Shown: positions 1 to 8,148 of the stretch, piece by piece
Position numbering within the stretch: the stretch's first letter is position 1
Layout of the letters: each line of letters starts with the position of its first letter
DNA from: Mobiluncus porci
GTDB lineage: Bacteria > Actinomycetota > Actinomycetes > Actinomycetales > Actinomycetaceae
Reading direction: 5' to 3'
NCBI RefSeq assembly: GCF_009695935.1
Contig: NZ_VUMY01000001.1
Location: 62,001 to 126,000 of the forward strand
Length of the DNA stretch: 64,000 bases
Position numbers and translations under genes: made by a program
The notes under the pieces: generated by a model
The model's database searches: none
Seen by the model: only the letters and a program-made list of their open reading frames with translations
Told to the model about the DNA's origin: nothing

Positions 1-148
1 CGAGCCCTGCTGCGCCGCCGCGGGGCGTGGGGACAACCCGTTTGTGGAGCAAAATACCCTCGGGGGAGACGAAACCGATTTTGGCATCCGTCCCCCCGAC
101 ATCGAAACCGAGAGCAAAACCCGCCGTTGGTGAAAATGAAGCAACCAT
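1..148 (-). CDS. ROK-family sugar kinase (N-terminal fragment)
   Basis: Only the first 49 or so codons are inside the window; the gene runs off the left edge. Reading the minus strand from an ATG at 148 gives a short leader followed by GFDVGGTDAKIGFVSPEG, which is the N-terminal phosphate-binding loop (DxGGT) of the ROK family of sugar kinases (glucokinase, N-acetylmannosamine kinase and relatives). It starts 22 nt after the stop of the SIS-domain gene on the same strand, so the two are probably one operon that phosphorylates and isomerises a sugar or amino sugar. The sugar cannot be told from this fragment, and ROK repressors are excluded only because no N-terminal helix-turn-helix precedes the loop. 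Confidence 0.75.
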   Translation of the reverse strand, partial: MVASFSPTAGFALGFDVGGTDAKIGFVSPEGILLHKRVVPTPRGGAAGL

Positions 149-170
149 GGGAGCGTTTTGGGTAGTGCGG

Positions 171-1049
171 CTACTTCAAGATGACGGAGCGGGTGAGGTG
201 ACGCGGAGTGTCCGGATTCAGACCACGATGCTCCGCGCGAGCCACCGCCACGCGTTGCAAGAGCACCAAGGAGGCCATCGGATCCCAGTCGTGATGAACG
301 AGAGTCGCGCCCGTGGCAGCAATCTGGGCTTCCATGCCTTCGGGGACGGGTCCGAAAATCCAGGTGACGCGACCGGGTTCCGCGATCGAAATCGGTCCGT
401 GACGGTATTCCATCGCGGGGTAGGACTCGGTCCAGGACTGGGAGGCTTCGCGCATCTTCAAAGCGGCCTCGTTGGCGAGCCCGTAGGTCCAGGCGGTGCC
501 GAGGAAAGTGAACTGTTCCGCGGTGACGTAGTTTTCGGGGATTTCAGCGGTGACTGCGGTCTGACAATCCGCGATGGCATCGTCGAGTTTCTCACCTAAA
601 CTAGCTCGCATGAAAGCCAGAGCGGAAGTGGCGAAGCGGGTCTGTACCACAGATTTTTCATCCGCGTCCAACACGACTTCCATATCTGTAAACGGCGTCG
701 CTGGCCCGTTGCCGACAGCAGTAATCAGGCGGGTGGCTACATGACCTTGGAGATTCTTCAAAATCTCGATAATCTCGGTCGTGGTGCCGGAACGAGACAG
801 GCAAATCACCAGGTCATAGGTGCGGGTGAGGGGGAATTCGGTGGCGGTAAATGCGTCTGAGATGCCTTCACCGGCAACTTCGCGGGCTCGACAATAGGCT
901 TGGGCCATGAACCAGGAGGTGCCGCAACCAATCATGGCGACTTTCTGGCCTGGCTTCGGGAAAAAGTTCGGGTCGGTGGTGCGGGCGGTTTCAACTGCCT
1001 TTGCCCAAGTTTCCGGTTGGCTTGCAATCTCTTCTGCGGTAATACTCAT
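171..1049 (-). CDS. SIS-domain sugar isomerase/deaminase-like protein
   Basis: The 292-residue product is made of two SIS folds, as in the isomerase half of glucosamine-6-phosphate synthase. Visible marks are MIGCGTSWFMAQAY (about residues 39-52), the sugar-phosphate loop LSRSGTTTEI (about 84-93), and the second-lobe segments ANEAALKMREA and EYRHGPIS. It lacks the N-terminal glutamine amidotransferase domain of GlmS, so it belongs to the AgaS/FrlB-like group that isomerises or deaminates phosphorylated amino sugars. The start is supported by an AGGAGG about 7 nt upstream. A ROK kinase follows on the same strand, which suggests kinase plus isomerase handling of an imported amino sugar. The substrate is not predictable. 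Confidence 0.8.
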   Translation of the reverse strand: MSITAEEIASQPETWAKAVETARTTDPNFFPKPGQKVAMIGCGTSWFMAQAYCRAREVAGEGISDAFTATEFPLTRTYDLVICLSRSGTTTEIIEILKNLQGHVATRLITAVGNGPATPFTDMEVVLDADEKSVVQTRFATSALAFMRASLGEKLDDAIADCQTAVTAEIPENYVTAEQFTFLGTAWTYGLANEAALKMREASQSWTESYPAMEYRHGPISIAEPGRVTWIFGPVPEGMEAQIAATGATLVHHDWDPMASLVLLQRVAVARAEHRGLNPDTPRHLTRSVILK

Positions 1050-1126
1050 TAGTACCCTCCTTAAGGTGAATCTATACCCTCTATTATTGTCGAAAACTGC
1101 CTGTTATGAGGAGGTTTCCGCTGAGT

Positions 1127-1930
1127 TTAATTCCGGAGTTGGGAAAGTTGGAAATGAACCCCTTCTACCGTATTGAGCGCGAGTTTTCGTCCAGAGAAGT
1201 AGCCGATGGCGGCCCCGATTCCCAGAGGGATAAACCGCCCCACCACGTGTCCAGACATTTTGGCAGCTAGCTTCTTATTGGCGTATGAAGCCAGCGCCTT
1301 GTTGACCGAACCGAGTGTGGGGGAGGCTGCGGCGCCGACCTGGTTCCGCGCCCAGTTCCACAGGCCAATTCCGACCTGGTCAGCAACGATGGCTCCGGCG
1401 TCATCTCCCAGAATCGCGGAAAGCACCAGCGCTTTTCGCATAGCGCGATTCTCGGTCGGGATTCCGGCTAGGCGCGCCATCGTCAAGACATAGAGGGCGG
1501 TGTTGGTAGCGAAAGCCGCGAGTTCCCCGCCGGTCAATGCTGCTCCCACGGCGAGACCGGAACCGGGGATGGCTGCGCCCCCGCCGACGCTTGCGGAAGC
1601 CACCGCAGAAATCTTTACATATCTCTTGGAGAACTTGTCCATCATGGCTTGCGTGGATATTCCCGGATTCGCCGCGAGCATTTTTTCAATGGATCTATCG
1701 ATATGAGAATCGGGGAGGCTCACCATGAAATCCAAGAGTTCATCAAGGCTGTGGACGTTTTTCAGCTCTTCTAAACGAGGGTGTTTCGGCCTGGGAGATG
1801 CCTGAGTACCGTGCGTGACAGGGACGAGAGCGTCGCCTTGTTCCCCTGCGCCTTGTTCTCCGGTAATTAAAGAAGATTCGGGGTCTCTCGAGGCGGTTTT
1901 GTCGCGTTTGCCTTTCCCAAATAAACTCAT
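1127..1930 (-). CDS. EcsC-like family protein
   Basis: The 267-residue protein has a charged N-terminus (about 60 residues), then a Gly/Ala-rich core with several hydrophobic helices (for example AVASASVGGGAAIPGSG and a helix near the C-terminus around IPLGIGAAIGYFSG) and the segment LVLSAILGDDAGAIVADQ. This pattern matches the EcsC protein family, whose founding member sits next to the Bacillus EcsAB transporter but whose biochemical role is unknown. Here it stands alone, 77 nt upstream of the SIS gene on the same strand and 69 nt downstream of mscL. It is probably membrane associated. No function should be inferred beyond the family assignment. Confidence 0.7.
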   Translation of the reverse strand: MSLFGKGKRDKTASRDPESSLITGEQGAGEQGDALVPVTHGTQASPRPKHPRLEELKNVHSLDELLDFMVSLPDSHIDRSIEKMLAANPGISTQAMMDKFSKRYVKISAVASASVGGGAAIPGSGLAVGAALTGGELAAFATNTALYVLTMARLAGIPTENRAMRKALVLSAILGDDAGAIVADQVGIGLWNWARNQVGAAASPTLGSVNKALASYANKKLAAKMSGHVVGRFIPLGIGAAIGYFSGRKLALNTVEGVHFQLSQLRN

Positions 1931-1999
1931 AGGTAAATTTTATCCCAGGAAAAGGCTCAAGTCGCGCGGAACTTCGGGCTCATGAGCCCCAACCAAGAA

Positions 2000-2428
2000 C
2001 TAGGCGTGCTTCGCAGCCAAGAGATCACGAATCTCAGTCAACAGTTCGGCCTCCGTAGGTTTTGAGTCTTCTTCCTCGGCAGCAGGCTTTCGCGCCTCTT
2101 GCCACTCATGCAGTTTATTCATCGGCACCACTACGCAAACATAGAGGGCCAACGCCACGAGCAGGAAATTCACCAAAGCCGTGATGACGGCACCGAATAC
2201 AATCTGGGCTTGGTGGTCTCCGGTTCCCACCGTCAAGGTCAGCAGGGAATCAAAATTCGGTTTCCCGAAAATGGCTCCCACCAGCGGGTTCAACACCTTT
2301 TCCACCAGGGCAGTGATGATGGCGGTAAAGGCGGCACCGATCACCATGCCTACTGCGAGGTCAATCGCGTTTCCCCGCATAATAAATTCTCTAAAGCCGG
2401 CAACGAAACCCGTCTTTTTTTCAGCCAT
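2000..2428 (-). CDS. mscL: Large-conductance mechanosensitive channel MscL
   Basis: MscL forms a homopentameric membrane pore that opens under membrane tension and releases solutes during osmotic downshock. The 142-residue product has the family layout. An amphipathic N-terminal helix (GFREFIMRGNAIDLAVGMVIGAAF) leads into the pore-lining TM1, followed by a periplasmic loop (about residues 47-70), TM2 (FGAVITALVNFLLVALALYV) and a charged cytoplasmic helix ending in EIRDLLAAK. Length is normal for the family. An AAGGAG lies about 8 nt upstream of the ATG. It appears to be transcribed alone. Confidence 0.95.
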   Translation of the reverse strand: MAEKKTGFVAGFREFIMRGNAIDLAVGMVIGAAFTAIITALVEKVLNPLVGAIFGKPNFDSLLTLTVGTGDHQAQIVFGAVITALVNFLLVALALYVCVVVPMNKLHEWQEARKPAAEEEDSKPTEAELLTEIRDLLAAKHA

Positions 2429-2489
2429 GAAAAGTTCTCCTTGTGTAGCTATCTTTTTCTCTCGGCATTAACCGAGAACCGTAAATAGT

Positions 2490-3029
2490 CTAAAACAAGG
2501 TGGGCTGGGTGTCAGATTCCCCGGACTGGCTTGCTAAGGAAGTTCCGCGAATTTCCGAAAGGAAATCGCTCAATCCCGGCCCTTTTCTAGGTTCCCGTCC
2601 CGCTTGGAAGGCGGTGGCGGCGGCGCGGGCGAGGTCATCTGCTCGCTCATTGAGATCGTGGCCTGCGTGACCTTTCACCCACTCAAAACGCACATTTCTT
2701 CCTGGTAAGAGCGCATCGAGGCGTTTCATTAGGTCGTCATTCAAGACCGGTTTCCTGTCGGCTTTCCGCCAGCCGCGACGCTTCCATCCCGCCATCCACT
2801 TAGTGACGGAGTTGATGACATATTGAGAGTCGCATAGAAATCGAATCTCGAGGGCAGGCAGGTTCGCGGTGGCTTCGAGGAAATCGATGACCGCCATGAG
2901 CTCACCGCGGTTATTGGTGGATCGCTCCCAGCCGCCGGCCGCCCAGTTGTTTTCGTCTACAAACCATGCCCAACCTGCGGGTCCCGGGTTTCCGAGCGCG
3001 GAACCGTCCGCCGCTACTGTTATCTCCAT
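2490..3029 (-). CDS. rnhA: Ribonuclease HI
   Basis: The enzyme cleaves the RNA strand of RNA-DNA hybrids. The first strand has the diagnostic ADGSALGNPGPAGW (Asp8 of the active site), followed by the Glu in NNRGELMAVIDFLEA (about residue 44) and the Asp in LCDSQYVINSVTKW (about residue 67). The C-terminal part contains VKGHAGHDLNERADDLA, which supplies the last metal-ligand Asp and the conserved His. A tail of about 30 residues beyond the fold (RGTSLASQSGESDTQPTLF) is of unknown use and makes the protein slightly longer (179) than the roughly 155-residue E. coli enzyme. Confidence 0.93.
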   Translation of the reverse strand: MEITVAADGSALGNPGPAGWAWFVDENNWAAGGWERSTNNRGELMAVIDFLEATANLPALEIRFLCDSQYVINSVTKWMAGWKRRGWRKADRKPVLNDDLMKRLDALLPGRNVRFEWVKGHAGHDLNERADDLARAAATAFQAGREPRKGPGLSDFLSEIRGTSLASQSGESDTQPTLF

Positions 3030-3094
3030 AGGTGAATCCTATCGGGGCGGCGCGCCCTTCTGAATAGAAACGCCTAACAAGAGGAGAAAGAGCC

Positions 3095-4123
3095 CTAGTC
3101 CCCATCGGAATCCTCACTCGTGACGAAGCCGTGGGCATCGGGATAGAACTTACCCTCCCAAACTTTCACTGCTGCTACCAGGACAAAACTCAAGGTTACG
3201 AGGAGGCTCCACGATCCGAGTTTCCCGACGTGAACCATTTCCCAGCCGTGAAGCTGGTTGGGGTAGGCCCACGCTCCGAGGAAAGTGGCGGCATTTTCCG
3301 CAAGCCACAAAAACGTCCCGATGAGGATAAAGCTCAGAGCCGCGGGCATCCAGTAGCGTTCTTTGCCGACCGTGAAGAAAATTTTGGAAGGTACGAGCGC
3401 GATGAGGAAACCTGCCGCAATCCACCAGCGCAAATCCGGAATCCAGTGGTGAGTATAGAAATTAGCGTAGGCCGCGACCGCGAGGAGACTCACGCCAATC
3501 CAGTGGAAACGATTAATCCGCAGGTCAAAACGGCGAAAAGCCTGGCAAATATAGGAGCCCACCGAGGCATACATGAATCCGGAAAATATGGGGACTCCCG
3601 CGAGTTTCACGATGCCGGGATCAGGGTAGGACCACGAACCGATATGGGTTTTGAATATCTCCAAAGCGAGTCCGATGAGGTGGAAGGCACAAATCACCAG
3701 CAGTTCCCGCCAAGTTTCGAGCTTGAAAACGATGAAGGCAATCTGGACGAGAATCACATAGATCAGCAACGCATCGTAGCGTGCTATCGGCGGGTCGAAG
3801 TGTTTCCAAATGAGATGCGCCGCGGCGAGCCCCAGAAAAATCAACCCCGGAAAAAGGCAGCTCAAAGCCTGTAGCCAACCGAAACGCCACAGTTGAGCGG
3901 GGAGAATCGCGAGTTTGCTAAGCGGAGGGCGCCATTTTGGGTACTTTGACTGCTTGGTTTCATCCGTCAAGGTATTGTCCGACCGTGTTTTGTCGGAACG
4001 TACCTCTTTCGGTCGTGCCTCAACCGGCGGGGTTTCGACCGGCTGAGATGATCCCGCTAAGGCTCCGGAAGGTGCGGAGTTTTCCGGTTTCTCGACTTCA
4101 TTTGGTTCAGCAAAGGATTCCAT
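3095..4123 (-). CDS. DUF817 family membrane protein
   Basis: The 342-residue product begins with about 80 hydrophilic residues (many Thr, Pro and Glu) and continues with seven or eight hydrophobic helices. The core containing ETWRELLVICAFHLIGLALE, then a KTHIGSWSYP-type loop, GVPIFSGFMYASVGSYICQA and the Trp-rich WLAENAATFLGAWAYP loop matches the DUF817 family (Bacillus YoaT-like). No enzymatic activity is known for the family. The hydrophilic N-terminal extension is longer than I would expect for the family. It precedes rnhA by 65 nt on the same strand and is divergent from the next operon. Confidence 0.75.
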   Translation of the reverse strand: MESFAEPNEVEKPENSAPSGALAGSSQPVETPPVEARPKEVRSDKTRSDNTLTDETKQSKYPKWRPPLSKLAILPAQLWRFGWLQALSCLFPGLIFLGLAAAHLIWKHFDPPIARYDALLIYVILVQIAFIVFKLETWRELLVICAFHLIGLALEIFKTHIGSWSYPDPGIVKLAGVPIFSGFMYASVGSYICQAFRRFDLRINRFHWIGVSLLAVAAYANFYTHHWIPDLRWWIAAGFLIALVPSKIFFTVGKERYWMPAALSFILIGTFLWLAENAATFLGAWAYPNQLHGWEMVHVGKLGSWSLLVTLSFVLVAAVKVWEGKFYPDAHGFVTSEDSDGD

Positions 4124-4184
4124 CGAATCTAGCCTAGCGCCTCTGAGTTGGTAGGATGGATTCTGTTAACTGAATTGTGGGCCG

Positions 4185-6854
4185 ATGGAAAGGGCAACTG
4201 TGGACGAGGAAAACCGCAAGCCGTGGGAAAACGTGGGGGATGCCCCGGAAGAAAAATGGCGCGAAAGAAAAGGCCATTCTGAATCAGATGGGGGCGAAGA
4301 CAGCGACGATTTCCGCGGGGGTAACCGCGGCGGCCGCGACCCGAGAAGTGAGGGGAGAGACGGCAAGCGCGACGGAGATCGCGGTGGTTTCAAAGGCGGC
4401 TTCAAAGGTAAAGGCGGTCGCGGCGGCTTCCGCGGAGAGCGAGATCAACGCAGGGGCTCAGGCTACCGCCAGAATCGTGACGACCGGCGTGACGGTCGCG
4501 GTCGCGACGGTAAAGACTTTCGAGAAAGGCAAAACTGGGGTTCTCGCGAAGGTCAGAGTGAGAGAGGACGCGATCGCCGCGAGGGACGGTTTGATGACCG
4601 CGCTCGAGGTGACCGCTTCGAGAAACGTGGCCAGCGAAACGACCGGTATTCCCGAGGCAACCGGTTTGAGCACGGTGGGCGCGACGGCGGATTTAACGGT
4701 CGCGGTCGCGAGGGAGGTTTCCAGCGACGCGACGGCGGAAATCGCCGCGACCGCGGTGACTACGGACGTTCCCGTACTTTTGAATCCAAGCGCGGACAAG
4801 GTTCCACCGGACGTACCCGCAACCTCGACATTCCCGCCTCCGTGACGTGGGACATGCTCGATAAAGAAGCGTGGCGCCAGCTCTCTCCGCTGCCAAAAGA
4901 AACCGCGGAGATTGTGGCTCGTCACCTGGTGATGTCCGGTGAACTGGTGGATGACAACCCCGAATTGGCATATGAACACGCCAAAGCGGCTCTCAAAATG
5001 GCTTGGCGAATCGATGTGGTTCGCGAAGCAGTAGCGCTCACGGCCTACGGCAGCGGGAAATACGCGGAGGCCTTGCGCGAGGTTCGTACCGTACGCCGCA
5101 TGAGTGGCTTGGACGTACTGCGGGCGGTAGAAGCCGACTGTGAACGGGGACTCGGTAAGCCCGAAAAGGCGCTGGAAATCATTGCTGAAACCGACAAATC
5201 TGTCATTGATCCTTCCGAAAGACTTGAGCTGGCCATTGTGGAATCTGCGGCTCGAGCCGACCTCGGCGAACACGAAACCGGACTCGCAGTGGTGGAAGCG
5301 GCACTGAAAGGCGTCGATCCGGAGAAGCAAAGCTTCGAGTATGGCCGCTTGTTGAGCGTGAAAGCAGACCGCTTGCGTGAGCTGGGACGCGGGATTGAAG
5401 CCGAGGAAACCGAGGCGCTGATTCCTCGCGAGGCTGAGGACGCGGAAATCGTGGATCTCCAAGCCGAAATGGAGGCCGAAGAGGAAGCCAACCCGACCTC
5501 GATGCTCGGAACCAATGTGCCTCTCGCGGCGCAGTTCCCTGTGATTCTGTGCGACCTGGACGGAGTTACTTGGAGCGGAGACGTGGCTATTGACGGCGCC
5601 GCCGCGGGGATTGAGAAGGCTCGCGAACTCGGCGGGAAGGTTTATTTCCTGACGAATAACGCGGCGCGGCCCCCGAAAGAGGTTGTGAAGAAACTAAAGA
5701 CCGTGGGGATTAAAGCCAAGGAAGATGAGATTGTTACTTCTGCCCAAGACGGTGCCGAAACTTTGGTGAAACTCCTCGGTGAAGAAGCTTCCGGCGCGAA
5801 GGTGCTGTGTGTCGGGGGAGTTGGTGTCGCTAGTGCGGCGAAGGAAGTGGGATTCGAGCCGGTGTTTTCCGCGCAAGACGAACCCGTGGCCGTCCTGCAA
5901 GGGCTCGGCTTCGAGATTGGCTGGAAGGAGCTGTCAGAGGCTTGCTTCGCAATCAACAGCGGTGCCAAGTGGGTGGCCACGAACCTGGATATGGCACTCC
6001 CGACCGAAAACGGGCGCGCTATCGGCAACGGCTCCTTTGTACAAGCGGTACGTTCCGCCACCAAGGCCGAACCGGTCGTTTGCGGGAAGCCCGAAGAATC
6101 GATCTATAACTTGGGGATTGCGCGCGCTAGCGATTACTTGCGAGCCATCCCCGAGGTGGCAGCGGAGGTGAAAGCTTTCGAGGAGTCCGCCCAAGCGCGG
6201 CGGGAAGAGGCTTTGAAATCCAAAGCGGAGAAGCTCGATCCCGATGAGCTCTTGAAAGAAAAAACCCCCGAAGAGCTCGAGAAGGAAAAAGAGACCGATG
6301 CCAAGATGGCTGCCAAGCGCGAGCGTCGCGTTTTCAAGCACCACACGGTAGCTATCGGAGACCAGTTAGCGACCGACATTCTCGGAGCCAAAGCCGCAGG
6401 CATCCCGTCCTGCGTGGTTATGACCGGTCTCACCAGCCCGCGGGATTTGGTGATGGCCCCGCAAAACCAGCGTCCAGATTTCGTGGCTTTGGATTTGACG
6501 GATTTGGGCTTGCCCTTTGACCGGCCAGAACTCCACCACCGCGGCTGGTGGTACTGCGGAGATACTCGCGCAAGAGTAAACGACCGGATGATTGAGGTTC
6601 GCGGCCTGGGCGTCTTGGAAGAAGACGGCACCGAGGTTTCCTTGTCTGAGTTCCGCGCGATTCTCGCAGCCGTGTGGTATGCACGCGAACAGGGCGTTCA
6701 TGTGCAATGTCCCGATTTCAAGGTGGTGCGGGAAGTCGAGCGGATTTACGAAGCGGAAGATGATGAGAATCCGGAAGAACTAGACTCCGCGGAAGAAAAC
6801 GTCCCTGAACCCGTAGATGTCCAGGTAGAAGAGACTGAGGAATCTGACGAATGA
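4185..6854 (+). CDS. RG-rich/TPR-like protein fused to HAD-IIA phosphatase
   Basis: The 889-residue protein joins three parts. Residues about 25-215 are an Arg/Gly/Asp low-complexity region resembling RGG boxes. Residues about 220-430 are helical TPR-like repeats (ELAYEHAKAALKMAW, YAEALREVRTVRRMSG). Residues about 450-850 are a HAD-IIA hydrolase with motif I ILCDLDGVTWSGD, motif II FLTNNAARPP, CGKPEESIYNLG and IGDQLATDILGAKAAGI. A highly charged insert of about 65 residues (rich in Glu/Lys) separates the last two motifs. In M. tuberculosis, from memory, the TPR-like and HAD proteins are separate adjacent genes (Rv1691, Rv1692), so this looks like a gene fusion. The start is uncertain: a GTG at 4200 with AAAGGG 5 nt upstream is an alternative to the ATG at 4185. 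The substrate is unknown. Confidence 0.8.
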   Translation: MERATVDEENRKPWENVGDAPEEKWRERKGHSESDGGEDSDDFRGGNRGGRDPRSEGRDGKRDGDRGGFKGGFKGKGGRGGFRGERDQRRGSGYRQNRDDRRDGRGRDGKDFRERQNWGSREGQSERGRDRREGRFDDRARGDRFEKRGQRNDRYSRGNRFEHGGRDGGFNGRGREGGFQRRDGGNRRDRGDYGRSRTFESKRGQGSTGRTRNLDIPASVTWDMLDKEAWRQLSPLPKETAEIVARHLVMSGELVDDNPELAYEHAKAALKMAWRIDVVREAVALTAYGSGKYAEALREVRTVRRMSGLDVLRAVEADCERGLGKPEKALEIIAETDKSVIDPSERLELAIVESAARADLGEHETGLAVVEAALKGVDPEKQSFEYGRLLSVKADRLRELGRGIEAEETEALIPREAEDAEIVDLQAEMEAEEEANPTSMLGTNVPLAAQFPVILCDLDGVTWSGDVAIDGAAAGIEKARELGGKVYFLTNNAARPPKEVVKKLKTVGIKAKEDEIVTSAQDGAETLVKLLGEEASGAKVLCVGGVGVASAAKEVGFEPVFSAQDEPVAVLQGLGFEIGWKELSEACFAINSGAKWVATNLDMALPTENGRAIGNGSFVQAVRSATKAEPVVCGKPEESIYNLGIARASDYLRAIPEVAAEVKAFEESAQARREEALKSKAEKLDPDELLKEKTPEELEKEKETDAKMAAKRERRVFKHHTVAIGDQLATDILGAKAAGIPSCVVMTGLTSPRDLVMAPQNQRPDFVALDLTDLGLPFDRPELHHRGWWYCGDTRARVNDRMIEVRGLGVLEEDGTEVSLSEFRAILAAVWYAREQGVHVQCPDFKVVREVERIYEAEDDENPEELDSAEENVPEPVDVQVEETEESDE

Positions 6855-7009
6855 GCGAAAAACCGCCGAGCCCGGCGAGCCTGAATGCTGAGGATCTCAC
6901 CGATTTTCGCGAGGAGATAGCGGCTAGTGAAGACGCCCCTTTGGAGGAGCAACTCGACTTGTTGAAACACGTCACCGCGGAACTCCAAACCGTCTTGCAA
7001 AAGGACTGA
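6851..7009 (+). CDS. Small conserved actinobacterial protein (Rv1693-like position)
   Basis: This 52-residue acidic product starts at an ATG that overlaps the stop of the fusion gene by 4 nt (ATGA) and ends 7 nt before tlyA. Its sequence is helix-prone, with a Pro/Ser-rich start and a C-terminal half DLLKHVTAELQTVL that could form an amphipathic helix. In M. tuberculosis a similarly small gene of unknown function lies at exactly this point between the HAD phosphatase and tlyA. Position and translational coupling support it being real. I recognise no domain. Confidence 0.65.
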   Translation: MSEKPPSPASLNAEDLTDFREEIAASEDAPLEEQLDLLKHVTAELQTVLQKD

Positions 7010-7016
7010 CGCGAAA

Positions 7017-7850
7017 ATGAAACGCTGCCGGCTAGACACCGAGCTTGTGCGCCGCCACTTGGCGGATTCCCGCACCCAAGCCCAGGCGATGATTGGGGCC
7101 GGTCGTGTCCTGGTTGATGGCCAAGAGGCCTTGAAACCAGCGCGCCAAGTAGAGCTGTCCGCGGCCATCGTCTTGCGGGACCCCGACACCGTGACCTATG
7201 CCTCTCGCGGAGCCCATAAACTCCTGGGAGCGCTTGACTATCTCGATTTTTACGGTCCCGAGCCTCCCCGAATCGAGGGGGCGGTTTGTCTGGACGCGGG
7301 CGCCTCCACCGGCGGATTTACGGATGTCTTGCTCAGACGCGGCGCGGCGAAAGTTTTCGCAATAGATGTGGGCTACGGCCAGTTGGCTTGGCGTTTACGA
7401 ACCGATGAACGGGTTGTGAACCTGGAGCGAACCAATGTTCGCACCCTCGATTCGGCACTGATTGATCCCCCCGCTGAACTTGTCGTCGGGGACTTGTCTT
7501 TCATTTCTCTCGGGCTAGTTTTACCGGCCCTAGTGAAGGCCGCAACACCAGAAGCCCAGTTCCTTCTGATGGTCAAACCCCAGTTCGAAATCGGTCGTGA
7601 ACGGCTCGGACACGGGGGAGTAGTTCGCAACGAGGCTGACCGCATCGAAACCATCATGTCCGTGGCTCACGAAGCTCAACAACTCGGGATGGGAATCGCC
7701 CAGGTCGCTCCCTCCGGTTTGGCCGGCCCCTCTGGGAACGTAGAATATTTCTTGTATTTTTCAAAGAAATTCCTCGTCAAGGAGCCCTTGGAAGGCGACG
7801 CCCTCGCTGAAGCCTGCCGCCTCGCCGTGGAGCGCGGCCCCAAATCTTAA
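7017..7850 (+). CDS. tlyA: TlyA family rRNA (cytidine-2'-O)-methyltransferase
   Basis: TlyA methylates ribose 2'-OH groups of 16S and 23S rRNA, which in mycobacteria makes ribosomes sensitive to capreomycin. The 277-residue product has the usual two parts. An N-terminal S4 RNA-binding domain (residues about 5-65) carries RHLADSRTQAQAMIGAGRVL. It is followed by an FtsJ-like Rossmann methyltransferase with the SAM-binding loop CLDAGASTGGFTDVLLRRGA (about 98-117), VDVGYGQLAW, GDLSFISL and a KPQFEIGRE segment. Length is normal. It lies in the long tlyA-nadK-recN transcription unit. Confidence 0.93.
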   Translation: MKRCRLDTELVRRHLADSRTQAQAMIGAGRVLVDGQEALKPARQVELSAAIVLRDPDTVTYASRGAHKLLGALDYLDFYGPEPPRIEGAVCLDAGASTGGFTDVLLRRGAAKVFAIDVGYGQLAWRLRTDERVVNLERTNVRTLDSALIDPPAELVVGDLSFISLGLVLPALVKAATPEAQFLLMVKPQFEIGRERLGHGGVVRNEADRIETIMSVAHEAQQLGMGIAQVAPSGLAGPSGNVEYFLYFSKKFLVKEPLEGDALAEACRLAVERGPKS

Positions 7851-7917
7851 ATAGAGCTTCTCCATAAGGAAATCGCGAGCCAATGTGAGAAACTGAGGGG
7901 GAGAACGAAGGACAAAT

Positions 7918-8148
7918 ATGGAAGAAAAATTGACGGCCCAGCCCGCGGACTCGAGAAGTGACTTCGAAGAGTCGCAACACACGGAATCAGCCCAGATTGA
8001 CGAAGCCTCCGTGACTGATCCCATGGACGTTTACGGCGGATATGCGGATTGCTGTGGGGCGAGCGAAGCCGAACCCACCTGCCAATATCGCCCACCTACC
8101 GCAGCAGAAGTGGACCAATATCGCCACCAGCGAGAGGAGCAAGCGTGA
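7918..8148 (+). CDS. Small hypothetical protein with Cys cluster
   Basis: This 76-residue acidic, Gln- and Glu-rich protein has no recognised domain. It starts at an ATG with AAGGA 6-10 nt upstream, and its TGA overlaps the GTG start of nadK (GTGA), so it is translationally coupled. The middle contains DPMDVYGGYADCCGASE followed by EPTCQYRPPTAAE, giving three Cys in a short span that could bind a metal or form a disulfide. No signal peptide or membrane helix is visible. The coupling and the sensible RBS are the main reasons to accept it. Confidence 0.55.
   Translation: MEEKLTAQPADSRSDFEESQHTESAQIDEASVTDPMDVYGGYADCCGASEAEPTCQYRPPTAAEVDQYRHQREEQA

Noticed and set aside
2457-2480. Short hairpin (TCTCGG/CCGAGA) downstream of rnhA
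   Set aside because: The stem is only 6-7 bp and lacks a U run on the relevant strand, so I do not list it as a terminator.
3131-3874. 247-residue plus-strand open frame opposite the DUF817 gene
   Set aside because: Very rich in charged residues with no domain, as expected for a complement-strand reading of a membrane protein gene.
4458-5462. 334-residue open frame antisense to the RG-rich/TPR/HAD fusion gene
   Set aside because: It lies wholly opposite a gene with clear protein motifs, shows no RBS or family similarity, and arises from the biased codon use of the sense gene.
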